From Planctomycetota bacterium (lineage in GTDB: Bacteria; Planctomycetota; Planctomycetia; Pirellulales; Pirellulaceae), in NCBI GenBank assembly GCA_026692885.1, contig JAPLNJ010000586.1, positions 1 to 18,075 of the forward strand: 18,075 nucleotides of DNA. The letters run 5' to 3'. A program made the translations under genes and the position numbers. Below the pieces are notes generated by a model. That model was not told where the DNA came from, did not search any database, and saw nothing but the letters and a program-made list of their open reading frames with translations. Positions 1 through 6,092 of this stretch are shown piece after piece. How positions within the stretch are numbered: position 1 is the stretch's first letter; the number at the start of each line of letters is the position of its first letter.

Positions 1-157
1 AGCGTTTGGGCCGGTCGCCGTCGTAGGTAAAGATCCCCTCGCGGCAGCCCTTGGTGCCGCGCACGTCCTCCGGCGTCGGGCCTCGCACATCCACGACCTT
101 GACGAAGCCTGCGTTGGGCCAGCGAGCCAAAGTCATGGGCTGGTCCTGGAAGAAGAG
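1..157 (-). pseudogene. 5'-truncated right-handed beta-helix protein remnant, runs off left edge
   Basis: Reading leftward, the frame gives LFFQDQPMTLARWPNAGF and later GCREGIFTYDGDRP. I recognise this as an internal stretch of large secreted right-handed parallel beta-helix proteins of planctomycetes, where it lies well inside the protein. The family-like reading extends seven residues upstream of the only ATG (136) and then meets two consecutive TGA codons (158-163). No signal peptide or N-terminal beta-helix part precedes it. I therefore read it as the tail of a gene that lost its 5' part, not a gene starting at 136. A short gene starting at ATG 136 is possible but lacks a convincing ribosome binding site. 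The rest lies outside the window. The family assignment is from memory of the motif. Confidence 0.55.
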
Positions 158-379
158 TCATCAGTTTGGCTCCTCGTGGAAACAGGGGTCTCATTTCATC
201 GGTGGCCTCTCGCCCCCTTAGAAACGCGGCCGGCAGAACAGCCTGGGTTAGCGGCAATCGTTCATCGGCAATCGGCTTTGTACCAGATCGTCAGCGTTGG
301 CCCAATGGTTGACACACCCCATCGGGCGCCCAGAATGGGAGCCATGCGCGAGCTCGACGTGAGCTGGCTACAACTTATT
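158..379. other. Intergenic stretch, no supported gene
   Basis: This lies between the broken beta-helix remnant and the MITE-like element. It has a short direct repeat CGGCAATCG (252-260 and 266-274). No frame has both a ribosome binding site and protein-like composition. It may hold the original promoter of the downstream ceramidase-like gene, now separated from it by the inserted element, but I see no clear -35/-10 pair. Confidence 0.4.
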
Positions 380-381
380 GG
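374..381. repeat. Left copy of target-site duplication CTTATTGG
   Basis: The 8-bp sequence is identical to 497-504 and brackets the palindromic element. Its last two bases overlap the left terminal inverted repeat, so the true duplication is between 6 and 8 bp. Confidence 0.65.
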
Positions 382-496
382 CTATCCGACGACGGCTGTA
401 CGACGGCCCTCCGAGGCCGTCGGGGTAGTGAATTCGACAGCTTTCGACGGCCTCGGAGGGCCGTCGTACAGGGGAAAACCGGTTTTCGGATAGCCT
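380..496. mobile_element. MITE-like palindromic element with terminal inverted repeats
   Basis: Perfect 25-bp inverted arms (397-421 and 446-470) surround a 24-base centre. Outside them are 10-bp terminal inverted repeats GGCTATCCGA (380-389) and TCGGATAGCC (486-495), and a 12-bp palindrome AAAACCGGTTTT (475-486). The direct repeat CTTATTGG occurs on both sides (374-381 and 497-504). Its last two bases overlap the left terminal repeat, so the target duplication is 6-8 bp. There is no transposase, as expected of a non-autonomous element. GC-rich palindromes of this kind are, to my knowledge, dispersed in planctomycete genomes. The element ends 27 bases before the ATG at 524, so it may affect transcription or 5'-UTR folding of that gene. 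Confidence 0.75.
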
Positions 497-504
497 CTTA
501 TTGG
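497..504. repeat. Right copy of target-site duplication CTTATTGG
   Basis: Matches 374-381 exactly. It immediately follows the right terminal repeat of the MITE-like element and lies about 20 bases before the start codon of the ceramidase-like gene. Confidence 0.65.
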
Positions 505-523
505 CCTTGGTGGAGGGAGCGTC

Positions 524-1888
524 ATGAAACAACTTGTGGTGGCATTGGGCATGGCTGGCTTGGCCGGCGCGGTGCTGGCGGCGCCGGCCCAGGAGCCGAC
601 CGCCTGGAAAGCCGGCGTGGCGGCGGCGAAGATCACGCCGGAAACGCCGATCTGGATGGCCGGCTATGCCGCGCGCAAGAAACCCTCGGAGGGCGTGGCC
701 ACCGATCTGTTCGCCAAGGCCCTGGCATTCGAGGACGCCGCGGGGACGCGTCTGGTCATCGTGACCATGGACCTGATCAGCGTGCCCCGGACGTTGCGCG
801 ACTGGCTCGAAGCCGCCGTGCAGGAGAAGTACGGCCTGCCACGAAACTCGCTGTTGATGAACGCGTCCCACACGCATTGCGGTCCGGAGTTGCGCGCGTC
901 GCGACTGGCGGAAGACGAAGCCAGGGCTCCGCACGCTGTCACCACGGAACATTACCTGGCCGATTTGCAGCAGAAGCTGGCCGTGCTGATCGGCGACGCC
1001 TTGCAGCGGTTGGCGCCAGCGCGGCTGGATTTCCTGCGGGCCCGCGCCGGGTTTGCCATGAACCGCCGCCGCCCCACGCCGCAAGGATACAGCAACGCGC
1101 CCTATTTCGAAGGCCCGGTGGATCACGAGGTGCCCGTGCTCCGGGTGACCGATCCGGCGGGCAAACTGGTGGCCGTGTTGTTCGGTTATGCGTGCCACAA
1201 CACGACCCTGGGCGACTATCTGATCCGTGGCGACTACGCCGGCTATGCGCAGCAGTACCTGGAAGAAGAGCACCCCGGCCTGACGGCCTTGTTCATGATC
1301 GGTTGTGGCGCCGACCAGAACCCCTATCCCCGCGGCAAAGAGGAACACGCCAAGTACCACGGCCGTACGCTGGCCCTGGCCGTCGAGGCCGCGCTGCAGA
1401 CTCCGCCCAAGCCCCTGCGCGGTCCGCTCTGCCTGGCGCTGGAGGACGTGACGCTGGAGTTCGCGCCGGTTCCGCCGCGCGAGGAACTGGAGCAAACGGC
1501 AGCCACCGGCCGGGAGCCCGATGCGGCGCACGCAAAGCGGCTGCTGAAAGAACTCCTAGAGACCGGCAAGATCCGCTCCACGTATCCTTGCCCGGTGCAA
1601 GTGGTGCGTTTCGGCGGCGACCTGACGCTGGTGGCCTTAGGCGGCGAGACGGTCGTGGATTACGCCCTGCGTCTGAAACGGGAGTTGGCCGGTCCGAGCG
1701 TCTGGGTGGCCGGGTACTCGAACGACGTGTTCACCTACCTCCCCTCGGCCCGCGTGCTCCAGGAGGGAGGCTATGAGGCCGGCCAAGCCACGAAGTGGGG
1801 CTCGCTGCCGGGCCCGTTCACCGCCTCGGTCGAAGAGCGGCTCGTGGCAAGAGTCTTGGAGCTGGCCCGCGCGCCGATTAAGCCGTAA
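524..1888 (+). CDS. Neutral/alkaline ceramidase-like secreted protein
   Basis: This 454-residue protein belongs to the neutral/alkaline non-lysosomal ceramidase N-terminal-domain family, metal-dependent amidohydrolases. Ceramidase itself cleaves the amide bond of ceramide; the true substrate of the planctomycete members is not known. Residues 1-20 form a signal peptide ending in ALAAPA, so export is likely. Family motifs are NASHTHCGP (113-121, metal-binding histidines), YACHNTTL (222-229), GCGADQNPYP (260-269) and YLPS...EGGYE (405-418). The start has an upstream GGAGGGAG. The family often has a C-terminal Ig-like domain, which is absent here; that is common for the short bacterial form. A MITE-like element sits directly upstream and a hairpin downstream. 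A second family member is at 12515-13864 on the other strand. Family sure, substrate unsure. Confidence 0.9.
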   Translation: MKQLVVALGMAGLAGAVLAAPAQEPTAWKAGVAAAKITPETPIWMAGYAARKKPSEGVATDLFAKALAFEDAAGTRLVIVTMDLISVPRTLRDWLEAAVQEKYGLPRNSLLMNASHTHCGPELRASRLAEDEARAPHAVTTEHYLADLQQKLAVLIGDALQRLAPARLDFLRARAGFAMNRRRPTPQGYSNAPYFEGPVDHEVPVLRVTDPAGKLVAVLFGYACHNTTLGDYLIRGDYAGYAQQYLEEEHPGLTALFMIGCGADQNPYPRGKEEHAKYHGRTLALAVEAALQTPPKPLRGPLCLALEDVTLEFAPVPPREELEQTAATGREPDAAHAKRLLKELLETGKIRSTYPCPVQVVRFGGDLTLVALGGETVVDYALRLKRELAGPSVWVAGYSNDVFTYLPSARVLQEGGYEAGQATKWGSLPGPFTASVEERLVARVLELARAPIKP

Positions 1889-1923
1889 CGCGCGTAATGC
1901 GGCGGAGGCGCAAGCAACGTAGG

Positions 1924-1960
1924 TGGAACTCCGTCCCGAGCGGCTCGGGACAGAGTTCCA
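1924..1960. terminator. Strong hairpin between convergent genes, possible bidirectional terminator
   Basis: A 17-bp stem (1924-1940 with 1944-1960) has one mismatch and a 3-base loop. It lies 36 bases after the ceramidase-like stop and faces the convergent operon that ends at 2196. There is no T-tract, so intrinsic termination is uncertain. The sequence also looks like a GC-rich dispersed palindrome that I associate with planctomycete genomes, so it could be a repeat with a secondary terminator role. Confidence 0.5.
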
Positions 1961-2195
1961 ACCGTCCCACCCGGCGGCTCCGGCGACGAAGTTGGCCCCG
2001 AAATCGCGAAACGCTCGGCTGTCTCTCCGCGTGCCCAGGTTTTGGGTTGAGAGAAGGTTGGGCTCCCTTGGATGGCCCAACCACCCCGGTTCGGCTCGGT
2101 AAGCTGGCCCAACGGTCTTCAAAACGGCGATGTGGCGTTTGTGGCGGGGCGTTCGGAGCGTATTGCGGATCAAGTAGCGCCGACCACCGGCGGGA
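1961..2195. other. Intergenic sequence between convergent genes
   Basis: I see no convincing gene. A second, smaller inverted repeat is present: GGTTGGGC (2056-2063) and GCCCAACC (2075-2082), with 11 bases between. It could terminate or stabilise transcripts of the operon arriving from the right. The long open frames here lack start signals and read as non-coding. Confidence 0.4.
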
Positions 2196-3242
2196 TCAGC
2201 AGCCTAACCGATCTAATTCCCTCCGGACTCGTTTCAACTCCCGCTTGCCGCGAACGGTCTTCATGGGTCTGTAGTGCCAGGTCAAGATCACCTTCGCCCC
2301 CATTGCTTCAATCGGGGCTTGGTACGGCTCCAACTCGCCTTTGCCACATAGCAGAACAACATGGGGAGCGAGGCAGGCTAGAAGGCCGCGGGTGTGGCGA
2401 TTGAAACAGGTGTCGAACAGACCAGGGAAGTACTTGTCGTTGGCCACTGCGCAAAGCGCGACATTGAGAAAGGCAATCCTCTCCGGCTCCAGGCCAATCG
2501 CCCGGAGCCATTGAACCACAGCACCGAATCCCCATTCCGGAACAAGCGGTGTCAGAAGTCGGTTGTGCTCGTCGTAGCCAATTTCGCCATCCCTGAGCTG
2601 GTGGCCCAGTTTCATACGCTTGATCTTGTGAGCAGCGTATTTGTGGCCAGGATTCATCATCATGACTGCCACACGAGGCGTCTTCTGAAAGTCTCGGCCA
2701 ATCCAAGGCGCGTACGCCACGTCGTTGGGACGACTAGCCGGCCGCTGCGGCACGTGTCCCCATTCCTGAATGCGTTCGCTCATGAAGCAATACGAGCAGG
2801 CGACTGCATCTCGCGCCCGTTGACTCAGAAGCTCCAGTTCCGCGTCGCCGATTAGTCTTGGCCCAGGTGACGACGATTCATCCGACGGGATGTCGGGACC
2901 AGCCCCTGGGGTCACAGGGCTGGTGGCAGGATGACCCGTAGCAGAGCGGTGTTCCCTCTCGGACGTGGCAGACATGCCGTCAATGCCCATGTCGTTAACG
3001 ATCTCGCATCCGCGAGCCGTTATCGTGTAAGAGCTACCTTCCACGACGGAAACCAGTCCTTGGGCCCACAGACTCATCGGGTCGTGGTCGCGTGGCTTCG
3101 TGCACGGCCCCAGTGCTTTGGCCAAACCCGTAATTCGACGACCGTCAGTCTCGGCCCTTTCGTGAAAGTCTTTGTTCCGCAGCGGCCTTTCCGCCTTCGC
3201 CAGGATTTGCAGTGCTTGTATCTGTCTCCGGGTCAGCGTCAT
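2196..3242 (-). CDS. Winged-helix protein fused to divergent uracil-DNA-glycosylase-like domain
   Basis: Third main gene of the operon, 348 residues from ATG 3242. I prefer this start to ATG 3308 because it follows the upstream stop by 14 bases and has a weak GAGAG site, whereas 3308 would overlap the upstream gene by 52 bases. Residues 1-85 read as a winged helix-turn-helix (LTRRQIQALQIL..., ending YTITARGCEIV). Residues 86-128 are a Ser/Pro/Gly-rich linker. Residues 130-348 look like a distant UDG-superfamily domain: MMNPG (195-199) in the position of GEAPG, FLNVALCAV (258-266), LAPHVVLLCGKGE (291-303) and WHYRP (322-326) in place of the usual HPS motif. The conserved motif order is seen; the activity is not known. 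It could be a base-excision enzyme, a modified-base binder or a sensor. The DNA-binding-like N-terminus suggests it targets DNA or regulates the operon. Confidence 0.6.
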   Translation of the reverse strand: MTLTRRQIQALQILAKAERPLRNKDFHERAETDGRRITGLAKALGPCTKPRDHDPMSLWAQGLVSVVEGSSYTITARGCEIVNDMGIDGMSATSEREHRSATGHPATSPVTPGAGPDIPSDESSSPGPRLIGDAELELLSQRARDAVACSYCFMSERIQEWGHVPQRPASRPNDVAYAPWIGRDFQKTPRVAVMMMNPGHKYAAHKIKRMKLGHQLRDGEIGYDEHNRLLTPLVPEWGFGAVVQWLRAIGLEPERIAFLNVALCAVANDKYFPGLFDTCFNRHTRGLLACLAPHVVLLCGKGELEPYQAPIEAMGAKVILTWHYRPMKTVRGKRELKRVRRELDRLGC

Positions 3243-3256
3243 GGTGCTCTCTGCTT

Positions 3257-3931
3257 CTATCGTGACCGCCCGTCGGACAGCGGTTCTTGGATCCCTCGCT
3301 TTGACCACGCGTGCCTTACGCCGATCGTGAATTCGGAGGACCCGCCGTGCGATGGGTGCCGTACGTGATCTGCGGTGATTCCCAAGGCGCTCAGGGCGCG
3401 GGCGGCGTGCCTCCCAATGGCCACGACACTCTCAGGCTTGAGCACTTCGACGATGCCTCGAAGAATGTGGGAGTAGCTCCTGATTTCAGCCGGGCTTGGG
3501 GCTCGTATTGACAACGGGACTCCCTCGTCGTGCGGATGGAACGAAACGCAATTCCAGACGAACGCCTCGGATTCGAAGCCCTGCATGGCCTTCCAGAACG
3601 TCGATGCCGATACCTCTTTGTAGGGCTCCGCCCGGCTGCTTGACTGCCGACCGTTAAAGCGTAACACGTTCGACACGAGTTGAAACTCGCTGGTGAAGGG
3701 CACTCCAGAGAAGCGGCAGCCTTTGGGCCCCGGCGCTTCGCCGACTAGCAGAACCGTTGGCCGGTGGACGAAGTGGCAGTGGTAATTCTTGAGGTTCTCA
3801 CGTCGGATACGGGCAGCGTCTGTCTTGTCGAAGCCGGGCGTCGCGTCGTGGTACGGATTGAAAAGCACCGGTGTCGATGGCTCGGTGAAAACCCTATCCT
3901 GGAGGAACTGCCACAGGTCGTTCAGCGGCAT
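3257..3931 (-). CDS. Uracil-DNA glycosylase family protein
   Basis: This 224-residue cytosolic protein has the UDG-superfamily pattern: LLVGEAPGPKGCRFSGVPFT (61-80), WNCVSFHPHD (126-135), LKPESVVAIGRHAARAL (164-180) and HPSHGG (192-197). The family removes uracil or related damaged or modified bases from DNA. This subgroup (GEAPG plus WN...FHPH) resembles poorly characterised stand-alone bacterial proteins, so the base it acts on is unknown. The start codon directly follows the TGA of the upstream gene (TGA then ATG), with GGGGAAG as ribosome site, so the two are likely translationally coupled. The next gene, which I read as another UDG-like protein, begins 14 bases after its stop. Two UDG-superfamily proteins in one operon argues for a dedicated DNA-base pathway rather than housekeeping repair. 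Family confident, substrate unknown. Confidence 0.8.
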   Translation of the reverse strand: MPLNDLWQFLQDRVFTEPSTPVLFNPYHDATPGFDKTDAARIRRENLKNYHCHFVHRPTVLLVGEAPGPKGCRFSGVPFTSEFQLVSNVLRFNGRQSSSRAEPYKEVSASTFWKAMQGFESEAFVWNCVSFHPHDEGVPLSIRAPSPAEIRSYSHILRGIVEVLKPESVVAIGRHAARALSALGITADHVRHPSHGGSSEFTIGVRHAWSKRGIQEPLSDGRSR

Positions 3932-4801
3932 TCACTTCCCCTTCTGCCAGTTACACAAACAGGACTCCAACGCAAAAATGTAGGCAGGTGCAGGCTGCTG
4001 TGCAGACGGAAGCCGTGGCCGAACATGGTCGATCGTCCAGATTTCGAGTTTGCGCATTACGTCGTGCAGGTTCGATCCGCGCGGTATGTGGTACTTTGCT
4101 TCTGCAGCGGCGTTCCATTCATCTGGGAATGCGGTGCGAAGATAGGCACTGAGGCCCTTGGTGTGCCGCAGCCTCAGCCCAAGCAGCAAATAGGTTAGGC
4201 CGTCGCGTGGTCCCCCTTCATCCTCGTCGGCGAAGAACCTTGTCGGCACGAAATAGAATCCGTGAGTTCGTGCCAAAGCCTCCAAGTGATCGAAACGGGG
4301 CAGCCGACGTTCGAAGTGCCTGATCTCTCGCATCCGCTCATAGAGCATCTCGAAAGCCGGATGGCCGTCAGTCTCGAAGAAGCGGCCTTGCGAGCCATAG
4401 GTTTGCATGACCTCCGTGTACGCCTCAAGAACCTCCAGCGTGTACTCGATCTTGCCGGACGTTGTCAAGCAGCGAAAATACCGGCGATGGTCGCCGATGA
4501 GGTGTCCCTCCTGAAAGAAATCCGTGGAGACGGTTCGCACAGTCGAAGTGTCGCTCTGAAGCAGACCGGCCCAGTCAAGTCGTGCGTAGAACTCGTGGGC
4601 GGTGCGGGGCGACGCGAAGTGAGTCACGAGCAGGATGTAGAAGAGGTTCTCCTCCCCCTCCAAGCGGGCAGCAATCGCCCTCAATTCATCCAATTCGCCA
4701 CAGCAACCCTGGGGGGCTTCAAGCTCGGACGAGACCCAGGCAACCAGCTCATCCAGTCTCCGCTCGACGGCCACGAAATCCAGTTCCGGTCTTCCGCACA
4801 T
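3932..4801 (-). CDS. Operon protein, possibly HhH-type thymine pyrophosphorylase/glycosylase-like
   Basis: 289 residues, no signal peptide or membrane segment. I do not recognise it firmly. Its C-terminal half (RRLPRFDHLEALARTHG at 165-181, GGPRDGLTYLLLGLR at 196-210, and a terminal ALESCLCNWQKGK) resembles in layout the alpha-glutamyl/putrescinyl-thymine pyrophosphorylase group. Those HhH-glycosylase-related proteins were predicted computationally to act in thymine hypermodification. This is a tentative motif-level comparison. The N-terminal half is mostly helical. Linkage to two UDG-like genes supports a role in base modification or excision. The start at 4801 has AAGGGG eight bases upstream and an in-frame TGA two codons upstream, so it cannot extend. 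It ends in TGA directly abutting the next ATG. It could equally be an unrelated helical protein. Confidence 0.5.
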   Translation of the reverse strand: MCGRPELDFVAVERRLDELVAWVSSELEAPQGCCGELDELRAIAARLEGEENLFYILLVTHFASPRTAHEFYARLDWAGLLQSDTSTVRTVSTDFFQEGHLIGDHRRYFRCLTTSGKIEYTLEVLEAYTEVMQTYGSQGRFFETDGHPAFEMLYERMREIRHFERRLPRFDHLEALARTHGFYFVPTRFFADEDEGGPRDGLTYLLLGLRLRHTKGLSAYLRTAFPDEWNAAAEAKYHIPRGSNLHDVMRKLEIWTIDHVRPRLPSAQQPAPAYIFALESCLCNWQKGK

Positions 4802-4804
4802 TGG

Positions 4805-4894
4805 TCACCCCTTCGCCGTTCTGCTTGTCCGCGCCAACTTCTGTCGTCTGGCGCCGTTCGCCCGGCTGAACCTGTGGGCATCACCCTTGGGCAT
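4805..4894 (-). CDS. Possible 29-aa basic leader peptide of the UDG operon
   Basis: The short frame MPKGDAHRFSRANGARRQ...TAKG has a good ribosome site (AGAGGA, 5 bases before ATG 4894). It ends in TGA three bases before the ATG of the next operon gene. It is strongly basic (many Arg/Lys). Tight spacing suggests translational coupling or a leader peptide, but a chance frame cannot be excluded at this length. It could also be the shifted tail of the frame at 4881-5120. Confidence 0.35.
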   Translation of the reverse strand: MPKGDAHRFSRANGARRQKLARTSRTAKG

Positions 4895-5120
4895 CGAGTC
4901 CTCTTTGCATGATTGTTGATTGTCTGGAACAAGGCCGCAACACCCATAGCCATGACTCGATCGGGTGCTTCGAGTCTGCGGGGACGTGGATTTCGCACCC
5001 GGATTTTTCGAGCACAGCGGACAAATCTTCCTCCGACAGGCATAGATAATCTAATGGGCGACGCCAAGTGGCGTCGCGGAACATTAGGAACCTTCCGGTG
5101 CCGCCGAACCATGCCGACAT
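4881..5120 (-). CDS. Unrecognised 79-aa ORF upstream of the UDG operon, possibly a fragment
   Basis: The reading MSAWFGGTGRFLMF..., then LDYLCLSEEDLSAVLEKSG, CEIHVPADSKHPIESWLW and VLRPCSRQ, has protein-like composition, with an acidic helix and a Trp-rich segment. No family is recognised. There is no clear ribosome site before ATG 5120. The end overlaps the 29-aa frame by 14 bases. An in-frame stop lies upstream of the start, while a second, unconnected frame (5084-5305) looks coding nearby. This suggests decayed sequence with one or more frameshifts rather than an intact gene. Confidence 0.3.
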   Translation of the reverse strand: MSAWFGGTGRFLMFRDATWRRPLDYLCLSEEDLSAVLEKSGCEIHVPADSKHPIESWLWVLRPCSRQSTIMQRGLDAQG

Positions 5121-5305
5121 CCGCCGCGCCCACGCCGTCCGATCTCACCCCCGTCCAACGCCGCCAGTAGCTCGTCGAGATCCTCGCCCGCGGCGTGCTT
5201 CGCCTGATCCGACAGCGGCAGGCGGACGCCTGCAAACAATCCACGGAAATCGCGACCGAAGGCCTTGATGGGGCGCCCGCGTCGAGGCTCAATGTGCCCA
5301 GGGGT
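5084..5305 (-). pseudogene. Start-less fragment of an unrecognised gene
   Basis: Open for 74 codons including the stop and without ATG, this frame reads RRGRPIKAFGRDFRGLFAGV, then RLPLSDQAKHAAGEDLDELL AALDGG, then turns Gly/Arg-rich before TAA at 5084. The stretch up to AALDGG is protein-like with an acidic C-terminal helix; the remainder looks random. An in-frame TGA lies at 5306-5308. I read it as the remnant end of a gene whose 5' part is lost. No family is recognised. Confidence 0.3.
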
Positions 5306-5452
5306 TCAGGCGAACTCGCGGCGGCGTCCGGGCAAGCGGGATCTGCCCCGGCGACGCGGGCGTGTCGACGCCCGTCCCTACAGGGGTCCGGCCTTAGAGT
5401 CGGAGGCCCAACACATCCCAGATGCATGGGCCGGCAGCGCGAAAGGTTGAGC
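5306..5452. other. Intergenic sequence with a short palindrome
   Basis: This holds a hairpin CGGGCGT-GTCG-ACGCCCG (5357-5374) inside a GC-rich stretch ending in CCCTACAGGGG. It resembles other GC-rich palindromes that I associate with planctomycete intergenic DNA. It lies just downstream of the antitoxin stop (5453) and could act as its terminator, although no T-run follows. No gene is seen. Confidence 0.35.
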
Positions 5453-5821
5453 CTAATGGGCGGTTTTGTCCGACAGCACGATCAGGAACTTCTTCCCGAG
5501 CGCCTCCGCATAGCGAGTCAGCGTGGTTACCGTGGGGTTCGCGCCGGCGTCGTTCTCCAGACGCGACAGATTGGGAGGATCGATCCCCGTGCGTTCCTGG
5601 ATGTCGGACAAACTCAACCCCTGTCGAACACGCTCGGCCTTGAGCAGCCGTGCGGCCTCGTTCAGTGTCGCCTGTGCGGCGTCGTGTTCCTGTTTGTACT
5701 TCTTGGCTTTGCGGCGGATCTCCGCTGCTTCACCCTGGATCAAATGCCGCGTCTCGATGACACGAGCGCGTTGAGAATCGGTCAAGTCGCGTCGGATGTG
5801 TTTGGCCTCGCGTCGTGGCAT
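5453..5821 (-). CDS. Xre-type helix-turn-helix antitoxin
   Basis: 122 residues. The C-terminal half is a Cro/C1-type HTH: RLLKAERVRQGLSLSDIQER (58-77), TGIDPPNLSRLEND, NPTVTTLTRYAEALGKKF. The N-terminal half is charged and probably helical (IRRKAKKYKQEHDAAQATLN). It starts three bases after the stop of the BrnT-like toxin gene, giving a toxin-first bicistron typical of systems in which an HTH antitoxin represses its own promoter. The long N-terminal extension is probably the toxin-binding or dimerisation part (inferred). BrnT is usually paired with a BrnA ribbon-helix-helix antitoxin, so an Xre partner is a less usual combination. Family call strong for HTH, good for antitoxin role from context. 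Confidence 0.8.
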   Translation of the reverse strand: MPRREAKHIRRDLTDSQRARVIETRHLIQGEAAEIRRKAKKYKQEHDAAQATLNEAARLLKAERVRQGLSLSDIQERTGIDPPNLSRLENDAGANPTVTTLTRYAEALGKKFLIVLSDKTAH

Positions 5822-5824
5822 CGC

Positions 5825-6064
5825 TTATTCCTCTGGTTCGAAGGCAGTGATGGCATAGACCGTCGTCTCGTCCAGCAACTCGTATACGCACGCCAAGTAC
5901 TTGCCCGTCGAGGTGTACCCAAAAGCGATGGGTCGGCCGGAACTCCGGCTGATCTCGATGTGGTCGGGATCACAGACAACGTCCGCGAACTCATCGCGCG
6001 TCACCCCGTGCTCGGCGAGGTGAACCTCGTTCTCATCGTCCCACTGGAAGAGAAAAAACGGCAT
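5825..6064 (-). CDS. BrnT-like toxin of a type II toxin-antitoxin pair
   Basis: 79 residues. The opening FFLFQWDDENEVHLAEHGVT matches the BrnT pattern of a FxWDxxK/N core followed by HGVT. The later parts FADVVCDPDHIEISRSSGRP, IAFGYTSTGKYLACVYEL and VYAITAFEPEE follow the family's order of beta strands. BrnT toxins are RelE-fold ribonucleases that inhibit translation. ATG 6064 is preceded by GAGGGAGG (6069-6076), an excellent ribosome site. The next gene, an Xre-type antitoxin, follows after three bases. It could alternatively be a DUF4258-like relative. The catalytic residues of BrnT are not fully conserved as far as I can judge, so activity is unproven. Confidence 0.72.
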   Translation of the reverse strand: MPFFLFQWDDENEVHLAEHGVTRDEFADVVCDPDHIEISRSSGRPIAFGYTSTGKYLACVYELLDETTVYAITAFEPEE

Positions 6065-6076
6065 CGAGCCTCCCTC

Positions 6077-6092
6077 TTATATTAAAAGATAA
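6077..6092 (-). promoter_or_regulatory. AT-rich promoter-like element before the toxin-antitoxin pair
   Basis: A run of 16 bases with only one G or C (TTATCTTTTAATATAA on the minus strand) stands out in GC-rich DNA. It directly precedes the ribosome site of the toxin gene. It could contain the -10 box of a short-leader transcript and an operator for the Xre protein, but no inverted operator repeat is evident. Confidence 0.35.

Noticed and set aside
397..470. Reading the palindromic arms as a CRISPR repeat or terminator
   Set aside because: Only one pair of inverted arms exists, with no spaced direct repeats; target duplication and terminal repeats fit an insertion better.
176..493. Plus-strand frame of 105 codons before the ceramidase-like gene
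   Set aside because: No ribosome site, and its last third is translation of the palindromic element.
368..1531. Long minus-strand frame of 387 codons over the ceramidase-like gene
   Set aside because: It is antisense to a gene with clear ceramidase motifs, is very Arg/Gly/Gln-rich, and includes translated palindrome; it is a shadow caused by high GC.
4681..5427. Minus-strand frame of 248 codons spanning the UDG operon start
   Set aside because: Pro/Arg/Ser-rich composition, no ribosome site, and it overlaps better-supported frames at 3932-4801 and 4805-4894.
5195..6085. Plus-strand frame of 296 codons over the toxin-antitoxin pair
   Set aside because: It runs antisense to two small genes that have recognised motifs and good ribosome sites; its own composition is not protein-like.
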